22,347 nt of DNA from UBA724 sp049596815 (GTDB lineage: Bacteria > Bacteroidota > Bacteroidia > Flavobacteriales > Flavobacteriaceae): assembly GCA_049596815.1 (NCBI GenBank), contig JBMYLY010000022.1, forward strand, positions 1-22,347. The letters run 5' to 3'. Below, in pieces: positions 7,622 through 15,346 of the stretch (positions are counted from its first letter, which is position 1; each line of letters begins with the position of its first letter). Made by a program: the position numbers and the translations under genes. The notes below the pieces were generated by a model, which saw nothing but the letters and a program-made list of their open reading frames with translations, had not been told where the DNA came from and made no database searches.

Positions 7622-9076
7622 ATGGGAATCGTAGCCAAACAGTCTGCCAAGAACATTGTGGTCATTGCCATCGCTTTTGCCATTGGCGCCATCAATACTT
7701 TGGTGTTTTACCCCATTTTTCTATCGGCAGACCAATACGGCCTTGTGGTATTTCTATTGGCGAGTTCCAACTTACTAATGCCACTGATTGGTTTTGGTAT
7801 CAACCAAACCATTATCAAGTTTTTTAGTTCTTATGATACCGCAGAGGAACAACGCACTTTTATGTCATCTGTCATTTGGTTGCCTTTGGTAGTCGCCCTC
7901 GTTGTGGGTACGTTGGGCACCGTGTTTTACAATATGGTCTCGGAAGCCCTATCTGTAAAGAATCCCGTTATTGGTTCCTATGTGTGGGTTATTTTTGTAG
8001 TTGCCTTCGCAACCGCCTATTTTGAGGTGTTTTATGCCTGGGCACGTGTACAGCTCCAAACGGTTTATGGAAACGTACTCAAAGAGGTTTACCCAAGGTT
8101 GTTTTTGTTTTTCTTGCTTCTATCAACCTATTTTTTCGATCTTCCCTTTGAGGTCTTTATCTGGGTCTTGGTGTTGGGGTATTTTATCAGATTGACAGCC
8201 ATGATTGTTGTTGCTCATAAGTATTATCCGATTTCCTTAAAATTTCACTTGCCCAAAAACAAAAAATCGGTATTGCAATACACACTCTATATTCTGCTGG
8301 CAGGTTCAGCAGGCAGTTTGATTCTGGACATCGATAAGTTTATGATTCCACAGCAACAAGCCATTGCACAAACCGCTTTTTATGCGGTGGCCATTTTTGC
8401 AGCTACTGTGGTTGAAGTGCCCTCAAGAGCCATGGCGCAAATATTGAACCCCATTATTTCTCAAGCCATCAATCAAAACAATTGGGACGAAGTGGCCGCT
8501 CTCTACAAAAAGAGTGCGCTTAACTTGTTTATAGTAGCAGGATTGTTCTTTTTGTTGGTAAACCTGAATATTGAGCATTTGTACGAATTGCTTCCCAACA
8601 CAACTTATCAAAGCGGTATTTGGGTCGTTTTGGTGATTTCTTTTGCCAAACTATTTTCCATGACTTTTGGTTGTGGAACTGCCATTATAGCCAATGCTTC
8701 TTTTTATAGAATTTCTTTGGTTTTTGCCATTGCTATGGCTTTGATGGTGGTCTTACTCAACTATCTTTGGATTCCACGCTACGGGATTGACGGAGCGGCT
8801 TGGGCTACTTTGGTGGTGGTCGTGGTTTTTACGGTTGTTAAAATCATCTACTTGTACAACAAACTCAACATGCTTCCTTTTTCCTACAACATGCTAAAAG
8901 TAAGTCTGCTTTTGACTGTTTTAATGGCTTTGGGAATCTATCTAGATGTGGATGTCCATCCGTTATTGCTAATTGCTATAAAATCGATTGCTATCGCATT
9001 TATTTACGGCCTAGCGGTTTATGGTTTACGCCTATCAGACGATATCATTCGTTTGGGCAATCGCTTCCTTAGGTAG
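7622..9076 (+). CDS. Wzx-like polysaccharide flippase (MOP superfamily)
   Basis: The 484-residue protein is hydrophobic throughout, with about 12-14 predicted membrane segments and few charged loops. The N-terminus (KQSAKNIVVIAIAFAIGAI) and the repeated pattern of a central charged helix (LILDIDKFMIPQ) resemble oligosaccharide flippases of the polysaccharide-synthesis/MATE-like superfamily. It would move lipid-linked oligosaccharides across the inner membrane. The ATG follows the stop of the glycosyltransferase gene after a single base, so the three genes YfhO-type, GT4 and flippase are almost certainly one transcript. Its 3' end overlaps uvrA on the other strand by 42 bases (9035-9076), and its last 13 residues are encoded within that overlap. 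The substrate is unknown. Confidence 0.9.
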   Translation: MGIVAKQSAKNIVVIAIAFAIGAINTLVFYPIFLSADQYGLVVFLLASSNLLMPLIGFGINQTIIKFFSSYDTAEEQRTFMSSVIWLPLVVALVVGTLGTVFYNMVSEALSVKNPVIGSYVWVIFVVAFATAYFEVFYAWARVQLQTVYGNVLKEVYPRLFLFFLLLSTYFFDLPFEVFIWVLVLGYFIRLTAMIVVAHKYYPISLKFHLPKNKKSVLQYTLYILLAGSAGSLILDIDKFMIPQQQAIAQTAFYAVAIFAATVVEVPSRAMAQILNPIISQAINQNNWDEVAALYKKSALNLFIVAGLFFLLVNLNIEHLYELLPNTTYQSGIWVVLVISFAKLFSMTFGCGTAIIANASFYRISLVFAIAMALMVVLLNYLWIPRYGIDGAAWATLVVVVVFTVVKIIYLYNKLNMLPFSYNMLKVSLLLTVLMALGIYLDVDVHPLLLIAIKSIAIAFIYGLAVYGLRLSDDIIRLGNRFLR

Positions 9077-11821
9077 GAAGCCACACAAACTTGAGTTGGG
9101 GTTATTGGCCAAATCCATCGGGCTACCTTGAGCTACCAATTCACCGCCTTTTCTACCCCCTTCAGGGCCTAAATCAATGATGTGATCGGCACATGATATC
9201 AGGGCCGTATTGTGTTCGATAACCACAATCGAATGACCATTACCGATGAGCGCTCTAAAAGAACCTACCAGTTTTTCGATATCGTGCGTGTGAAGACCTG
9301 TTGTGGGTTCATCAAAAAGGAATAAGATTTTTTCCTTGTGGCTTCCTTTGGATAAAAAACTCGCCAATTTGATACGCTGTGCTTCTCCGCCCGAAAGGGT
9401 AGAGGAGGACTGACCTAAAGCAACATACCCCATGCCTACGTCTTGCAGGGGTTTGATTTTATTGACAATCTTTTGTTGATGGTGTTGGTCAAAAAATGAC
9501 AACGCCTCATCCACACTCATGCTTAGCACATCGTGAATATTTTTGTCTGCAAAGCGCACTTCTAACACCTCTTTTTTAAAGCGCTGTCCATGGCAAGTTT
9601 CGCAGGTGAGCTTGACATCTGCCATAAATTGCATTTCAATGGTCACTTCTCCCTCACCTTTGCAGGTTTCGCAACGTCCTCCGTCTACATTAAATGAAAA
9701 ATGTTTGGGACTAAATCCCTTAACTTTTGACGTACTTTGGCTCGCAAACAGCTTCCGTATTTCGTCGTAAGCTTTGATATAGGTTACTGGATTGGAGCGC
9801 GACGACAACCCAATGGGGTTTTGGTTGATGTACTCCACATGGTCTATAGCATCTATGGCACCTGAAATTTTGCTGTGTTCCCCAATTTTCTCGCCATAAA
9901 TGTCTTTTTGTCTTAGCAAAGCAGGCCAAAGAATTTGTCTAACCAACGAGCTTTTACCGCTTCCAGAAACTCCGGTTACAGCAGTAAGTCTGTTCAACGG
10001 AAAGGCGACGTCTATGTTTTTGAGATTGTTGGCACGTGCGCCATGAACCACAATTTCTTTTTTTGAACGCAACAACTTTGGGGTGTGGTTGATGATACGT
10101 TTGCCGCTCAGGTAATCTGCAGTCAGGCTATTTGATTTTAAAACTTCCTCAAGATTACCTTGGGCTACCAATTCCCCACCAAATACGCCAGCTTGGGGGC
10201 CGATATCGATGATGTGATCGGCCGCACGTATAATATCTTCATCGTGTTCTACCACAATGACTGTATTCCCCAAATCACGGAGTTGCTTTAGGATTTTGAT
10301 AAGGCGTTGGCTGTCTTTTGGATGTAAGCCGATGCTGGGTTCGTCTAAAATATATAAAGACCCCACCAAACTACTTCCCAGAGAAGTCGCCAGATTGATA
10401 CGTTGCGATTCACCCCCCGAAAGGCTGTTGGATTTTCGATTGAGTGTTAAGTATGACAAGCCCACATCCATCAAGAATTGAATTCTGTTTTTGATTTCAA
10501 TCAAAAGGCGTTCGGCTATTTCTTCCTCATAAGGGGTAAGTGTTAAACCGTTAAAAAAAGTGTTTAGTTTATCAATGGGCATATCTACCAAATCACTGAT
10601 AGAAGTTCCATTGATTTTCACATAACTGGCTTCAGGGCACAACCGCAGTCCATGACATGCATCACAACGTGTACGCCCACGGTATCGAGAAAGCATCACA
10701 CGGTTTTGTATCTTGTATTTTTTGGCTTCCAATCTGTCAAAAAAATATCGGATGCCCTTAAAATGTTTGCTCCCGTCCCATAACAAATCTTTTTGTGGTT
10801 GGGTGAACTCAAAATAGGGTTTGTGAATCGGAAAGTTGCATTCGTGGGCGTTTTCTACAAAACTTTTCCAATAGCGCTTGCCTTTGTCGGTGCGCCAAGG
10901 AGCGACAGCACCTTCAAATACAGAAAGTGAGGTGTTGGGTACGACCAAGTCGTGGTCAATTCCTATGAGGTCTCCATACCCTTCACATTTTGGGCAGGCG
11001 CCCAAAGGGTTATTAAAGCTAAACAAGTGCACAGTCGTTTCTGTAAACCGCATACCGTCACGTTCAAAACGATTGCTAAAGTTCTCTTGGCTTTGATCTT
11101 CTGGAAAGAATAGCGAAAGAGAACCTTTTCCTTCAAAAAAAGCGGTTTCTACCGAGTCCGCCAGTCGATGTAGACAACTTTCTTCGTGCTGCATCACCAC
11201 ACGGTCTACTACCAATTCAAAATTACCTTTGATTTCTTTGTCAAAGCCTTGGATACGTTCAATCTTACCATCAACCCTTATGCGCGCATAGCCTTGTTGA
11301 GAGAGAAGTTTAAGTACTTTATTCGATGATCTGTCTTTGAGTTGTACTGGAGCCAGCAGTATAAATTTGGTGCCTTCGGGTAATTTTTTGAGTGTGTCTA
11401 TGACATTTTCCACGCTGTCTTTGGTGACCTTCTCCCCAGAAATGGGCGAGTAGGTGGTTCCGATGCGTGCATATAGAAGTTTGAGGTAGTCATAGATTTC
11501 GGTGGTGGTGCCAACCGTCGATCGTGGATTGGTAGAATTTACCTTTTGTTCTATAGCCACTGCCGGAGCAATCCCTTCGATTTTGTCTACCAAAGGTTTG
11601 TCTAGCCTACCTAAAAATTGACGGGCATAAGAAGAAAGACTCTCCACATACCTACGTTGGCCTTCTGCATAAAGCGTATCAAAAGCCAAGCTCGATTTCC
11701 CTGAGCCTGACAAACCGGTGATAACCACCAATTTCCTTCTAGGAATATCGACATCTATATTTTTTAGGTTGTGCATTTTTGCACCCCGTATTCGAATCGC
11801 TTTTTCTTTCTCGTCAGCCAA
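9035..11821 (-). CDS. uvrA: Excinuclease ABC subunit A (UvrA)
   Basis: UvrA is the damage-sensing ATPase of nucleotide excision repair; it loads UvrB onto lesions. All landmarks are present in 928 residues. The first Walker A is GLSGSGKSS (36-44), followed by LAFDTLYAEGQRRYVESLS. The first zinc module uses CPKC and CDAC-H-LC pairs. The first signature is LSGGESQRINLA and the second Walker A GVSGSGKSS. The second zinc module is CETCKGEGEV to CETCHGQRF, the second signature LSGGEAQRIKLA, and the last Walker B FLFDEPTTGL. The start is a TTG: upstream codons reach a stop with no ATG or GTG, and the next ATG (residue 16) would remove part of the first strand. The last 14 residues lie in the region shared with the flippase gene. 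A TACGTTTG box 150 bases upstream is a possible promoter. Confidence 0.97.
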   Translation of the reverse strand: MADEKEKAIRIRGAKMHNLKNIDVDIPRRKLVVITGLSGSGKSSLAFDTLYAEGQRRYVESLSSYARQFLGRLDKPLVDKIEGIAPAVAIEQKVNSTNPRSTVGTTTEIYDYLKLLYARIGTTYSPISGEKVTKDSVENVIDTLKKLPEGTKFILLAPVQLKDRSSNKVLKLLSQQGYARIRVDGKIERIQGFDKEIKGNFELVVDRVVMQHEESCLHRLADSVETAFFEGKGSLSLFFPEDQSQENFSNRFERDGMRFTETTVHLFSFNNPLGACPKCEGYGDLIGIDHDLVVPNTSLSVFEGAVAPWRTDKGKRYWKSFVENAHECNFPIHKPYFEFTQPQKDLLWDGSKHFKGIRYFFDRLEAKKYKIQNRVMLSRYRGRTRCDACHGLRLCPEASYVKINGTSISDLVDMPIDKLNTFFNGLTLTPYEEEIAERLLIEIKNRIQFLMDVGLSYLTLNRKSNSLSGGESQRINLATSLGSSLVGSLYILDEPSIGLHPKDSQRLIKILKQLRDLGNTVIVVEHDEDIIRAADHIIDIGPQAGVFGGELVAQGNLEEVLKSNSLTADYLSGKRIINHTPKLLRSKKEIVVHGARANNLKNIDVAFPLNRLTAVTGVSGSGKSSLVRQILWPALLRQKDIYGEKIGEHSKISGAIDAIDHVEYINQNPIGLSSRSNPVTYIKAYDEIRKLFASQSTSKVKGFSPKHFSFNVDGGRCETCKGEGEVTIEMQFMADVKLTCETCHGQRFKKEVLEVRFADKNIHDVLSMSVDEALSFFDQHHQQKIVNKIKPLQDVGMGYVALGQSSSTLSGGEAQRIKLASFLSKGSHKEKILFLFDEPTTGLHTHDIEKLVGSFRALIGNGHSIVVIEHNTALISCADHIIDLGPEGGRKGGELVAQGSPMDLANNPNSSLCGFLPKEAIAQTNDIV

Positions 11822-11910
11822 CGCCTTGTTGTTTTTGAATAAAAACCAAGCGTTAAAAATACTTATTTACACCCATTTTTACCCTTATTTTCATATTTAA
11901 ATTCATTTTC

Positions 11911-11918
11911 TATCTTTG
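11911..11918 (+). promoter_or_regulatory. Predicted -7 box (TATCTTTG) for the sigma-factor gene
   Basis: TATCTTTG fits TAnnTTTG and leaves a leader of about 60 bases before the sigma-factor ATG at 11985. The upstream region is very AT-rich; no -33 TTTG is visible at standard spacing. A 12-base palindrome lies in the resulting leader. Confidence 0.5.
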
Positions 11919-11962
11919 TATCAAATACTTCGCCTATCGCATAGATTTACTTTTTAAACCGA

Positions 11963-11974
11963 TTGTTTAAACAA
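11963..11974. repeat. Perfect 12-base palindrome TTGTTTAAACAA upstream of the sigma-factor gene
   Basis: The palindrome ends 10 bases before the sigma-factor ATG and overlaps the first three bases of the minus-strand TAnnTTTG match at 11972-11979. It could be an operator affecting both directions or simply AT-rich coincidence. Confidence 0.35.
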
Positions 11975-11979
11975 ACGTA
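11972..11979 (-). promoter_or_regulatory. Possible -7 box (TACGTTTG) for uvrA
   Basis: On the minus strand the sequence TACGTTTG fits TAnnTTTG. It would give uvrA a leader of about 145 bases overlapping the sigma-factor leader head to head. It is the only match I found in the uvrA upstream gap. Confidence 0.3.
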
Positions 11980-11984
11980 AGTCT

Positions 11985-12563
11985 ATGGTACCCCATGATT
12001 CAGTCCTTATTTCAGATTATCTCAATGGTAACAACGCTGCTTTTGAGTGTTTGCTAACGCGCTATAAAAACCGAGTGTATGGTTTTGTGTATGCCAAAGT
12101 CAATAATGCATCACTTGCAGATGACATCTTTCAAGATACCTTTATCAAGGTGGTAAAAACCCTTCAAGCGGGAAACTACAAGGAAGAAGGTCGCTTTTTG
12201 TCTTGGGTGTTACGCATTGCCCACAATCTGGTTGTCGATCACTATCGAAAGAGCAATCGCATGCCGAAATATGAGTCAAATCGAGAAAAGTTTGATATAG
12301 TGGCCAACCTTTCCGAGCCTGGAGAGAATGTAGAATTTCAACTAATTGAAGATCAAATTCACAAAGATTTGGTTACCCTTGTTGATGAGCTTCCAGACAA
12401 CCAAAAAGAAGTGCTTCAAATGCGGCTTTATCAAGATATGAGTTTTAAGGACATCGCCGACAATACCGGAGTGAGTATTAATACTGCTTTGGGCCGTATG
12501 CGATATGCCGTTATCAACCTTCGTAAGATGATAGATGAGCGCAATTTAATTTTTACACAATAA
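11985..12563 (+). CDS. RNA polymerase sigma-70 family (ECF-like) sigma factor
   Basis: The 192-residue protein has the two-domain sigma2/sigma4 layout of small sigma-70 factors. Region 2 includes ADDIFQDTFIKVVKTL and FLSWVLRIAHNLVVDHYRK (the 2.4-like helix); region 4 includes DELPDNQKEVLQMRLYQDMSFKDIADNTG as the helix-turn-helix lead and VSINTALGRMRYAVINLRK as the recognition part. The residues match the single-copy ECF-like factor widespread in Bacteroidota as I remember it. Which promoters it reads is not visible. There is no anti-sigma factor gene with a membrane segment next to it; the only downstream gene on this strand is a 46-residue ORF 36 bases later. The start ATG at 11985 is the first in frame and gives the normal N-terminus (DSVLISDYLNGN). 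Confidence 0.93.
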   Translation: MVPHDSVLISDYLNGNNAAFECLLTRYKNRVYGFVYAKVNNASLADDIFQDTFIKVVKTLQAGNYKEEGRFLSWVLRIAHNLVVDHYRKSNRMPKYESNREKFDIVANLSEPGENVEFQLIEDQIHKDLVTLVDELPDNQKEVLQMRLYQDMSFKDIADNTGVSINTALGRMRYAVINLRKMIDERNLIFTQ

Positions 12564-12599
12564 TTTTTTGATTGATTCGTTAGCTGTGTAAAGAACTGT

Positions 12600-12740
12600 A
12601 TGCAAAAACTTTACACACCACCTTCACATCACGAATCACAAAAACCCTCTGAAAAAGCGCTTAGGTTCATCTTGGATTTTGCCGCTTCCCATCGTAGTTT
12701 TTCTGTAGGTACGGGGTGTGCTAGCGTCAATTTGAACTAG
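12600..12740 (+). CDS. Small 46-residue protein downstream of the sigma factor
   Basis: An ATG at 12600 opens a frame ending with TAG at 12738-12740. The product starts MQKLYTPPSHHESQKPSEKA, continues with a likely amphipathic helix (LRFILDFAASHR) and ends VNLN. There is no signal peptide or membrane segment. It lies 36 bases after the sigma-factor stop with no visible terminator between, so it is probably co-transcribed. Its last 14 bases overlap the 3' end of nth on the other strand. From memory, short proteins with a 'PS-K--L--IL-FS-S' pattern and a terminal LN follow this sigma factor in other Flavobacteriia, which supports it being real. A sigma-factor partner role is tempting but unproven. 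Confidence 0.62.
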   Translation: MQKLYTPPSHHESQKPSEKALRFILDFAASHRSFSVGTGCASVNLN

Positions 12741-13389
12741 ATTTTTTGTGATAATTGCTAAGGACTGTCTTTCTGCCAATGGTGCGGGTGATGATGTCTT
12801 TTTCTAAATTCCAACCCCTAGCAGGTGAGTATTCCCTTCCGTACCATATGATTTGTAGGTGAAGATCGTTCCATCGATCCTCGGGAAACAAGCGTTTGGC
12901 ATCCTTTTCAGTCTGCACTACATTTTTACCGTTGCTAAACCCCCAACGGTACATGAGCCTGTGTATATGGGTATCCACTGGAAAAGCCGGCACACCAAAT
13001 GCTTGCGACATCACCACACTTGCAGTTTTGTGCCCCACGGCCGGAAGGGCTTCTAGTGCTTCAAAATCAGCGGGAACTTGCCCATCGTATTTTTCTATTA
13101 GAATCTGTGACAAGCCGTGGATGCCTTTGGCTTTTTGAGGGGAAAGTCCCACAGGCTTGATAATTTCTCGGATTTCTTCCACACTGAGCTTGATCATGTC
13201 GTATGGGTTATCTGCGCACCTAAACAGCATTGGGGTGGTTTTGTTTACCCGAACATCGGTGCTTTGGGCGGATAAAAGCACCGCTATCAAAAGCGTGTAA
13301 GGGTCTTTGTGGTCCAAAGGGATGGGGATATTGGGGTACAGTTCGTCCAAGGTTCTCATCACAAAACTTACTTTTTCAGCTTTGTTCAT
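12727..13389 (-). CDS. nth: Endonuclease III-type DNA glycosylase/AP lyase lacking the 4Fe-4S cysteines
   Basis: Nth removes oxidised pyrimidines and cleaves the abasic site. I choose the ATG at 13389 (220 residues), which starts MNKAEKVSFVMRTLDELYP like the family; six codons upstream are open but unlikely. The helix-hairpin-helix runs LEALPAVGHKTASVV with catalytic Lys121, and the catalytic Asp139 is in FPVDTHIHR, aligning with Lys120 and Asp138 of the E. coli enzyme. The C-terminal iron-sulfur loop is different: where E. coli has four cysteines, this protein reads YGREYSPARGWNLEKDIIT, with no cysteine. I believe this cluster-less form occurs in other Flavobacteriia. The gene ends overlapping the small ORF by 14 bases and is transcribed divergently from the peroxiredoxin gene across 40 bases. 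Confidence 0.93.
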   Translation of the reverse strand: MNKAEKVSFVMRTLDELYPNIPIPLDHKDPYTLLIAVLLSAQSTDVRVNKTTPMLFRCADNPYDMIKLSVEEIREIIKPVGLSPQKAKGIHGLSQILIEKYDGQVPADFEALEALPAVGHKTASVVMSQAFGVPAFPVDTHIHRLMYRWGFSNGKNVVQTEKDAKRLFPEDRWNDLHLQIIWYGREYSPARGWNLEKDIITRTIGRKTVLSNYHKKSSSN

Positions 13390-13404
13390 AATTTGTATTT
13401 TTAT

Positions 13405-13412
13405 CAAAAATA
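13405..13412 (-). promoter_or_regulatory. Predicted -7 box (TATTTTTG) for nth
   Basis: Minus-strand TATTTTTG lies 15 bases before the chosen nth ATG at 13389, inside the 40-base gap shared with the divergent peroxiredoxin gene. This spacing supports the internal ATG over the more upstream one at 13407, which would start before the transcript. No equivalent consensus was found on the plus strand. Confidence 0.5.
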
Positions 13413-13429
13413 AATTTAAAAAATAAGCT

Positions 13430-13879
13430 ATGATTCAAGTAGGTGCCCAAGTTCCTGATTTCACCGTCAGTGACCACAATGGAAATTCTATTTCTTTGTC
13501 TAACTACAAAGGCCAAAAAGTGGCGGTTTTTTTCTACCCCAAAGCCAGTACACCGGGTTGTACTGCAGAGGCGTGTGATTTACGCGATCACCACAGTGCA
13601 TTGAAAGCAGCCGGCTATGTGATTTTAGGGGTGAGTGCAGATACTGTAGCGGCTCAGGAAAAGTTTGCAACCAAATATGAATTGCCTTTTCCTTTACTAG
13701 CTGATGTTGACAAAACAGTGATTAATGTCTTCGGAGTTTGGGGTCCCAAAAAATTTATGGGTAAAGAATATGAAGGTATTCATAGAACCACTTTTTTGCT
13801 AGATGAGCAGGGTGTGGTTGCGCATGTGATTGACAAAGTCAAAACCAAAGAACACGCAGCGCAGATTTTAGAAGCCTAA
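13430..13879 (+). CDS. bcp: Thioredoxin-dependent peroxiredoxin, Bcp/PrxQ type
   Basis: The 149-residue protein reduces hydrogen peroxide and organic peroxides using thioredoxin-type donors in the cytoplasm. The motif FYPKASTPGCTAEACDLRD holds the peroxidatic Cys44 in the P-x3-T-x2-C signature and a resolving Cys49 five residues later, the arrangement of atypical two-cysteine PrxQ enzymes. GVSADTVAAQEKF and the FLLDEQGVV segment near the end complete the fold. ATG at 13430 is the natural start (MIQVGAQVPDFTV). The stop overlaps the 3' end of the next gene, on the opposite strand, by four bases (13876-13879). I found no good TAnnTTTG in front of it. Confidence 0.95.
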   Translation: MIQVGAQVPDFTVSDHNGNSISLSNYKGQKVAVFFYPKASTPGCTAEACDLRDHHSALKAAGYVILGVSADTVAAQEKFATKYELPFPLLADVDKTVINVFGVWGPKKFMGKEYEGIHRTTFLLDEQGVVAHVIDKVKTKEHAAQILEA

Positions 13880-15330
13880 TCCAAAGCTTTTTGGGGTTCG
13901 GCATGATAGCCGAATAATTTTTGTTCTTTAATTAGATTCGAAACTCCTTCGGGTAGCATGTTTTCCCAACCCGATTTGCCGAGATTGATCATCTCTAACA
14001 CATCACGAGAGTAAATGCGCATGTCATCCTTGTTGTAATCTAGGATGTCAACTACTTTACCGTTGTATTTAAAAAATTTGTACAATTCTTTGACTCGAGG
14101 ATGCACCTTCAGGTTGTTGCTGTCAACTATGTCATCGGTTTTGGGGTCAAGCATCGGATAGAGGTAAACAATCAAATTTTTAAAAAATAACTTTCCAAAA
14201 GCCTCCAAAATGCCACCACTCAGATGACGGTAGTATTTTTCCTGAAAGATTTCCACCAAATTACTAACCCCCATCGTGAGGCGTATTTTTTTGGTAGTAT
14301 AGTTCGAAAAATACTCTGCCAGTCTGTAATATTCTTTGAAGTTGGAAATCATCACAATGTGTCCAAGAGAACAAAGCAAATTTGCACGATCCATAAAGTC
14401 TTGCTCATCAATAACCCCGGTTGACATCAAATTGGAGAGTGTAATCTCAAAAATCACCAAAGTTTGGTCTGGATCAACATCTTTTTCTTTTTCGAAAATG
14501 GATAAGGATTTTTTATACATATCCAGGTTGACCTTGGTCACGGGTCGGAAACTTCCACGCAAAGCCAAAATGTTTTTTTTGTAGAGTTCGCGCGCGGGCA
14601 GTAGGTTGTTACCGTCCGGGCCAAACATTACCGCTTCGGTCATGCCGTTTTTGACCAACTCCAGGCTCAATACCCGATTGTCGATGTCTTTAAACAAGGG
14701 TCCTGTAAAGTTAATTGTATCGATTTCAATCGCCTCTTTATCTATATGATCATAGAGGTATCGCAACATTTTTCGGGGGCGGTCGTGTTGGTAAAAAGCC
14801 CCATATATCAGGTTGACACCCATCACACCAATGGACTCTTGTTGTGAACGTGCATCGATTTCATGAAAACGAACATGGGTTGTTATCATAGAATAAGGCC
14901 CGTTGGGCTCGGTCTGAAACTTGATGCCCATCCAACCGTGGCCTTTAAATTTTTTAGCAAAATCTATGGTGGTCACCGTATTGGCAAAGGTGAAAAAAAT
15001 TTTTTCGGAACCTGTCTTTTTTTCAATACGTTCCTCTAAATGTTCCATCTCTAGGTCTAGCATTTTGTTGAGACGTGATTCGGATACGTATCGTTTGTCA
15101 GCCTCTTTGCCATAGATGGCATCGCTAAAGTTTTTGTCATAAGCACTCATGGTCTTGGCAATGGTACCAGAGGCGCCACCACAACGGAAAAAATGACGCG
15201 CTACTTCCTGACCTGCTCCAATCTCAGCCAGCGTTCCATAGATATTTGCATTAAGATTAATGCGTAGGGCTTTGGCTTCTAGTGAGGGTGTATTTTCAAA
15301 AGGCTGATCCCCAAGTAGCGATATAGGCAT
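13876..15330 (-). CDS. Conserved protein of unknown function (484 residues)
   Basis: I recognise this as a protein conserved in Bacteroidota and some other bacteria by its N-terminus (LNANIYGTLAEIGAGQEVARHFF, then GGASGTIAKTMSAYD and FSDAIYG). No signal peptide, membrane segment or common nucleotide-binding motif is evident, so it is probably soluble. From memory, databases often label homologues nicotinate-nucleotide adenylyltransferase; I do not see the N-terminal H-x-G-H motif of that superfamily, and at 484 residues it is more than twice the NadD length, so I do not adopt the label. The start ATG at 15330 is preceded by an inverted repeat and a TAAATTTG box. It is monocistronic and convergent with the peroxiredoxin gene, overlapping by four bases. 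Confidence 0.85.
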   Translation of the reverse strand: MPISLLGDQPFENTPSLEAKALRINLNANIYGTLAEIGAGQEVARHFFRCGGASGTIAKTMSAYDKNFSDAIYGKEADKRYVSESRLNKMLDLEMEHLEERIEKKTGSEKIFFTFANTVTTIDFAKKFKGHGWMGIKFQTEPNGPYSMITTHVRFHEIDARSQQESIGVMGVNLIYGAFYQHDRPRKMLRYLYDHIDKEAIEIDTINFTGPLFKDIDNRVLSLELVKNGMTEAVMFGPDGNNLLPARELYKKNILALRGSFRPVTKVNLDMYKKSLSIFEKEKDVDPDQTLVIFEITLSNLMSTGVIDEQDFMDRANLLCSLGHIVMISNFKEYYRLAEYFSNYTTKKIRLTMGVSNLVEIFQEKYYRHLSGGILEAFGKLFFKNLIVYLYPMLDPKTDDIVDSNNLKVHPRVKELYKFFKYNGKVVDILDYNKDDMRIYSRDVLEMINLGKSGWENMLPEGVSNLIKEQKLFGYHAEPQKALD

Positions 15331-15345
15331 GGAAACGAAGTTTCC
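15331..15345. repeat. Inverted repeat GGAAAC-GAA-GTTTCC abutting a start codon
   Basis: Six-base perfect arms flank a three-base centre and end directly against the ATG (complement 15328-15330) of the 484-residue gene. The repeat covers the predicted transcription start just after the -7 box at 15347-15354, so it could be an operator or a start-site hairpin. Confidence 0.4.
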
Positions 15346-15346
15346 A

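Noticed and set aside
14573..14580. T8 tract in the 484-residue gene as a phase-variation site
   Set aside because: A/T runs of this length are common in this base composition; it encodes a plain Lys-Lys pair and gives no specific support.
13876..15330. Assignment as NadD (nicotinate-nucleotide adenylyltransferase)
   Set aside because: No HxGH or ISSTxxR motif is visible and the length is more than twice that of NadD.
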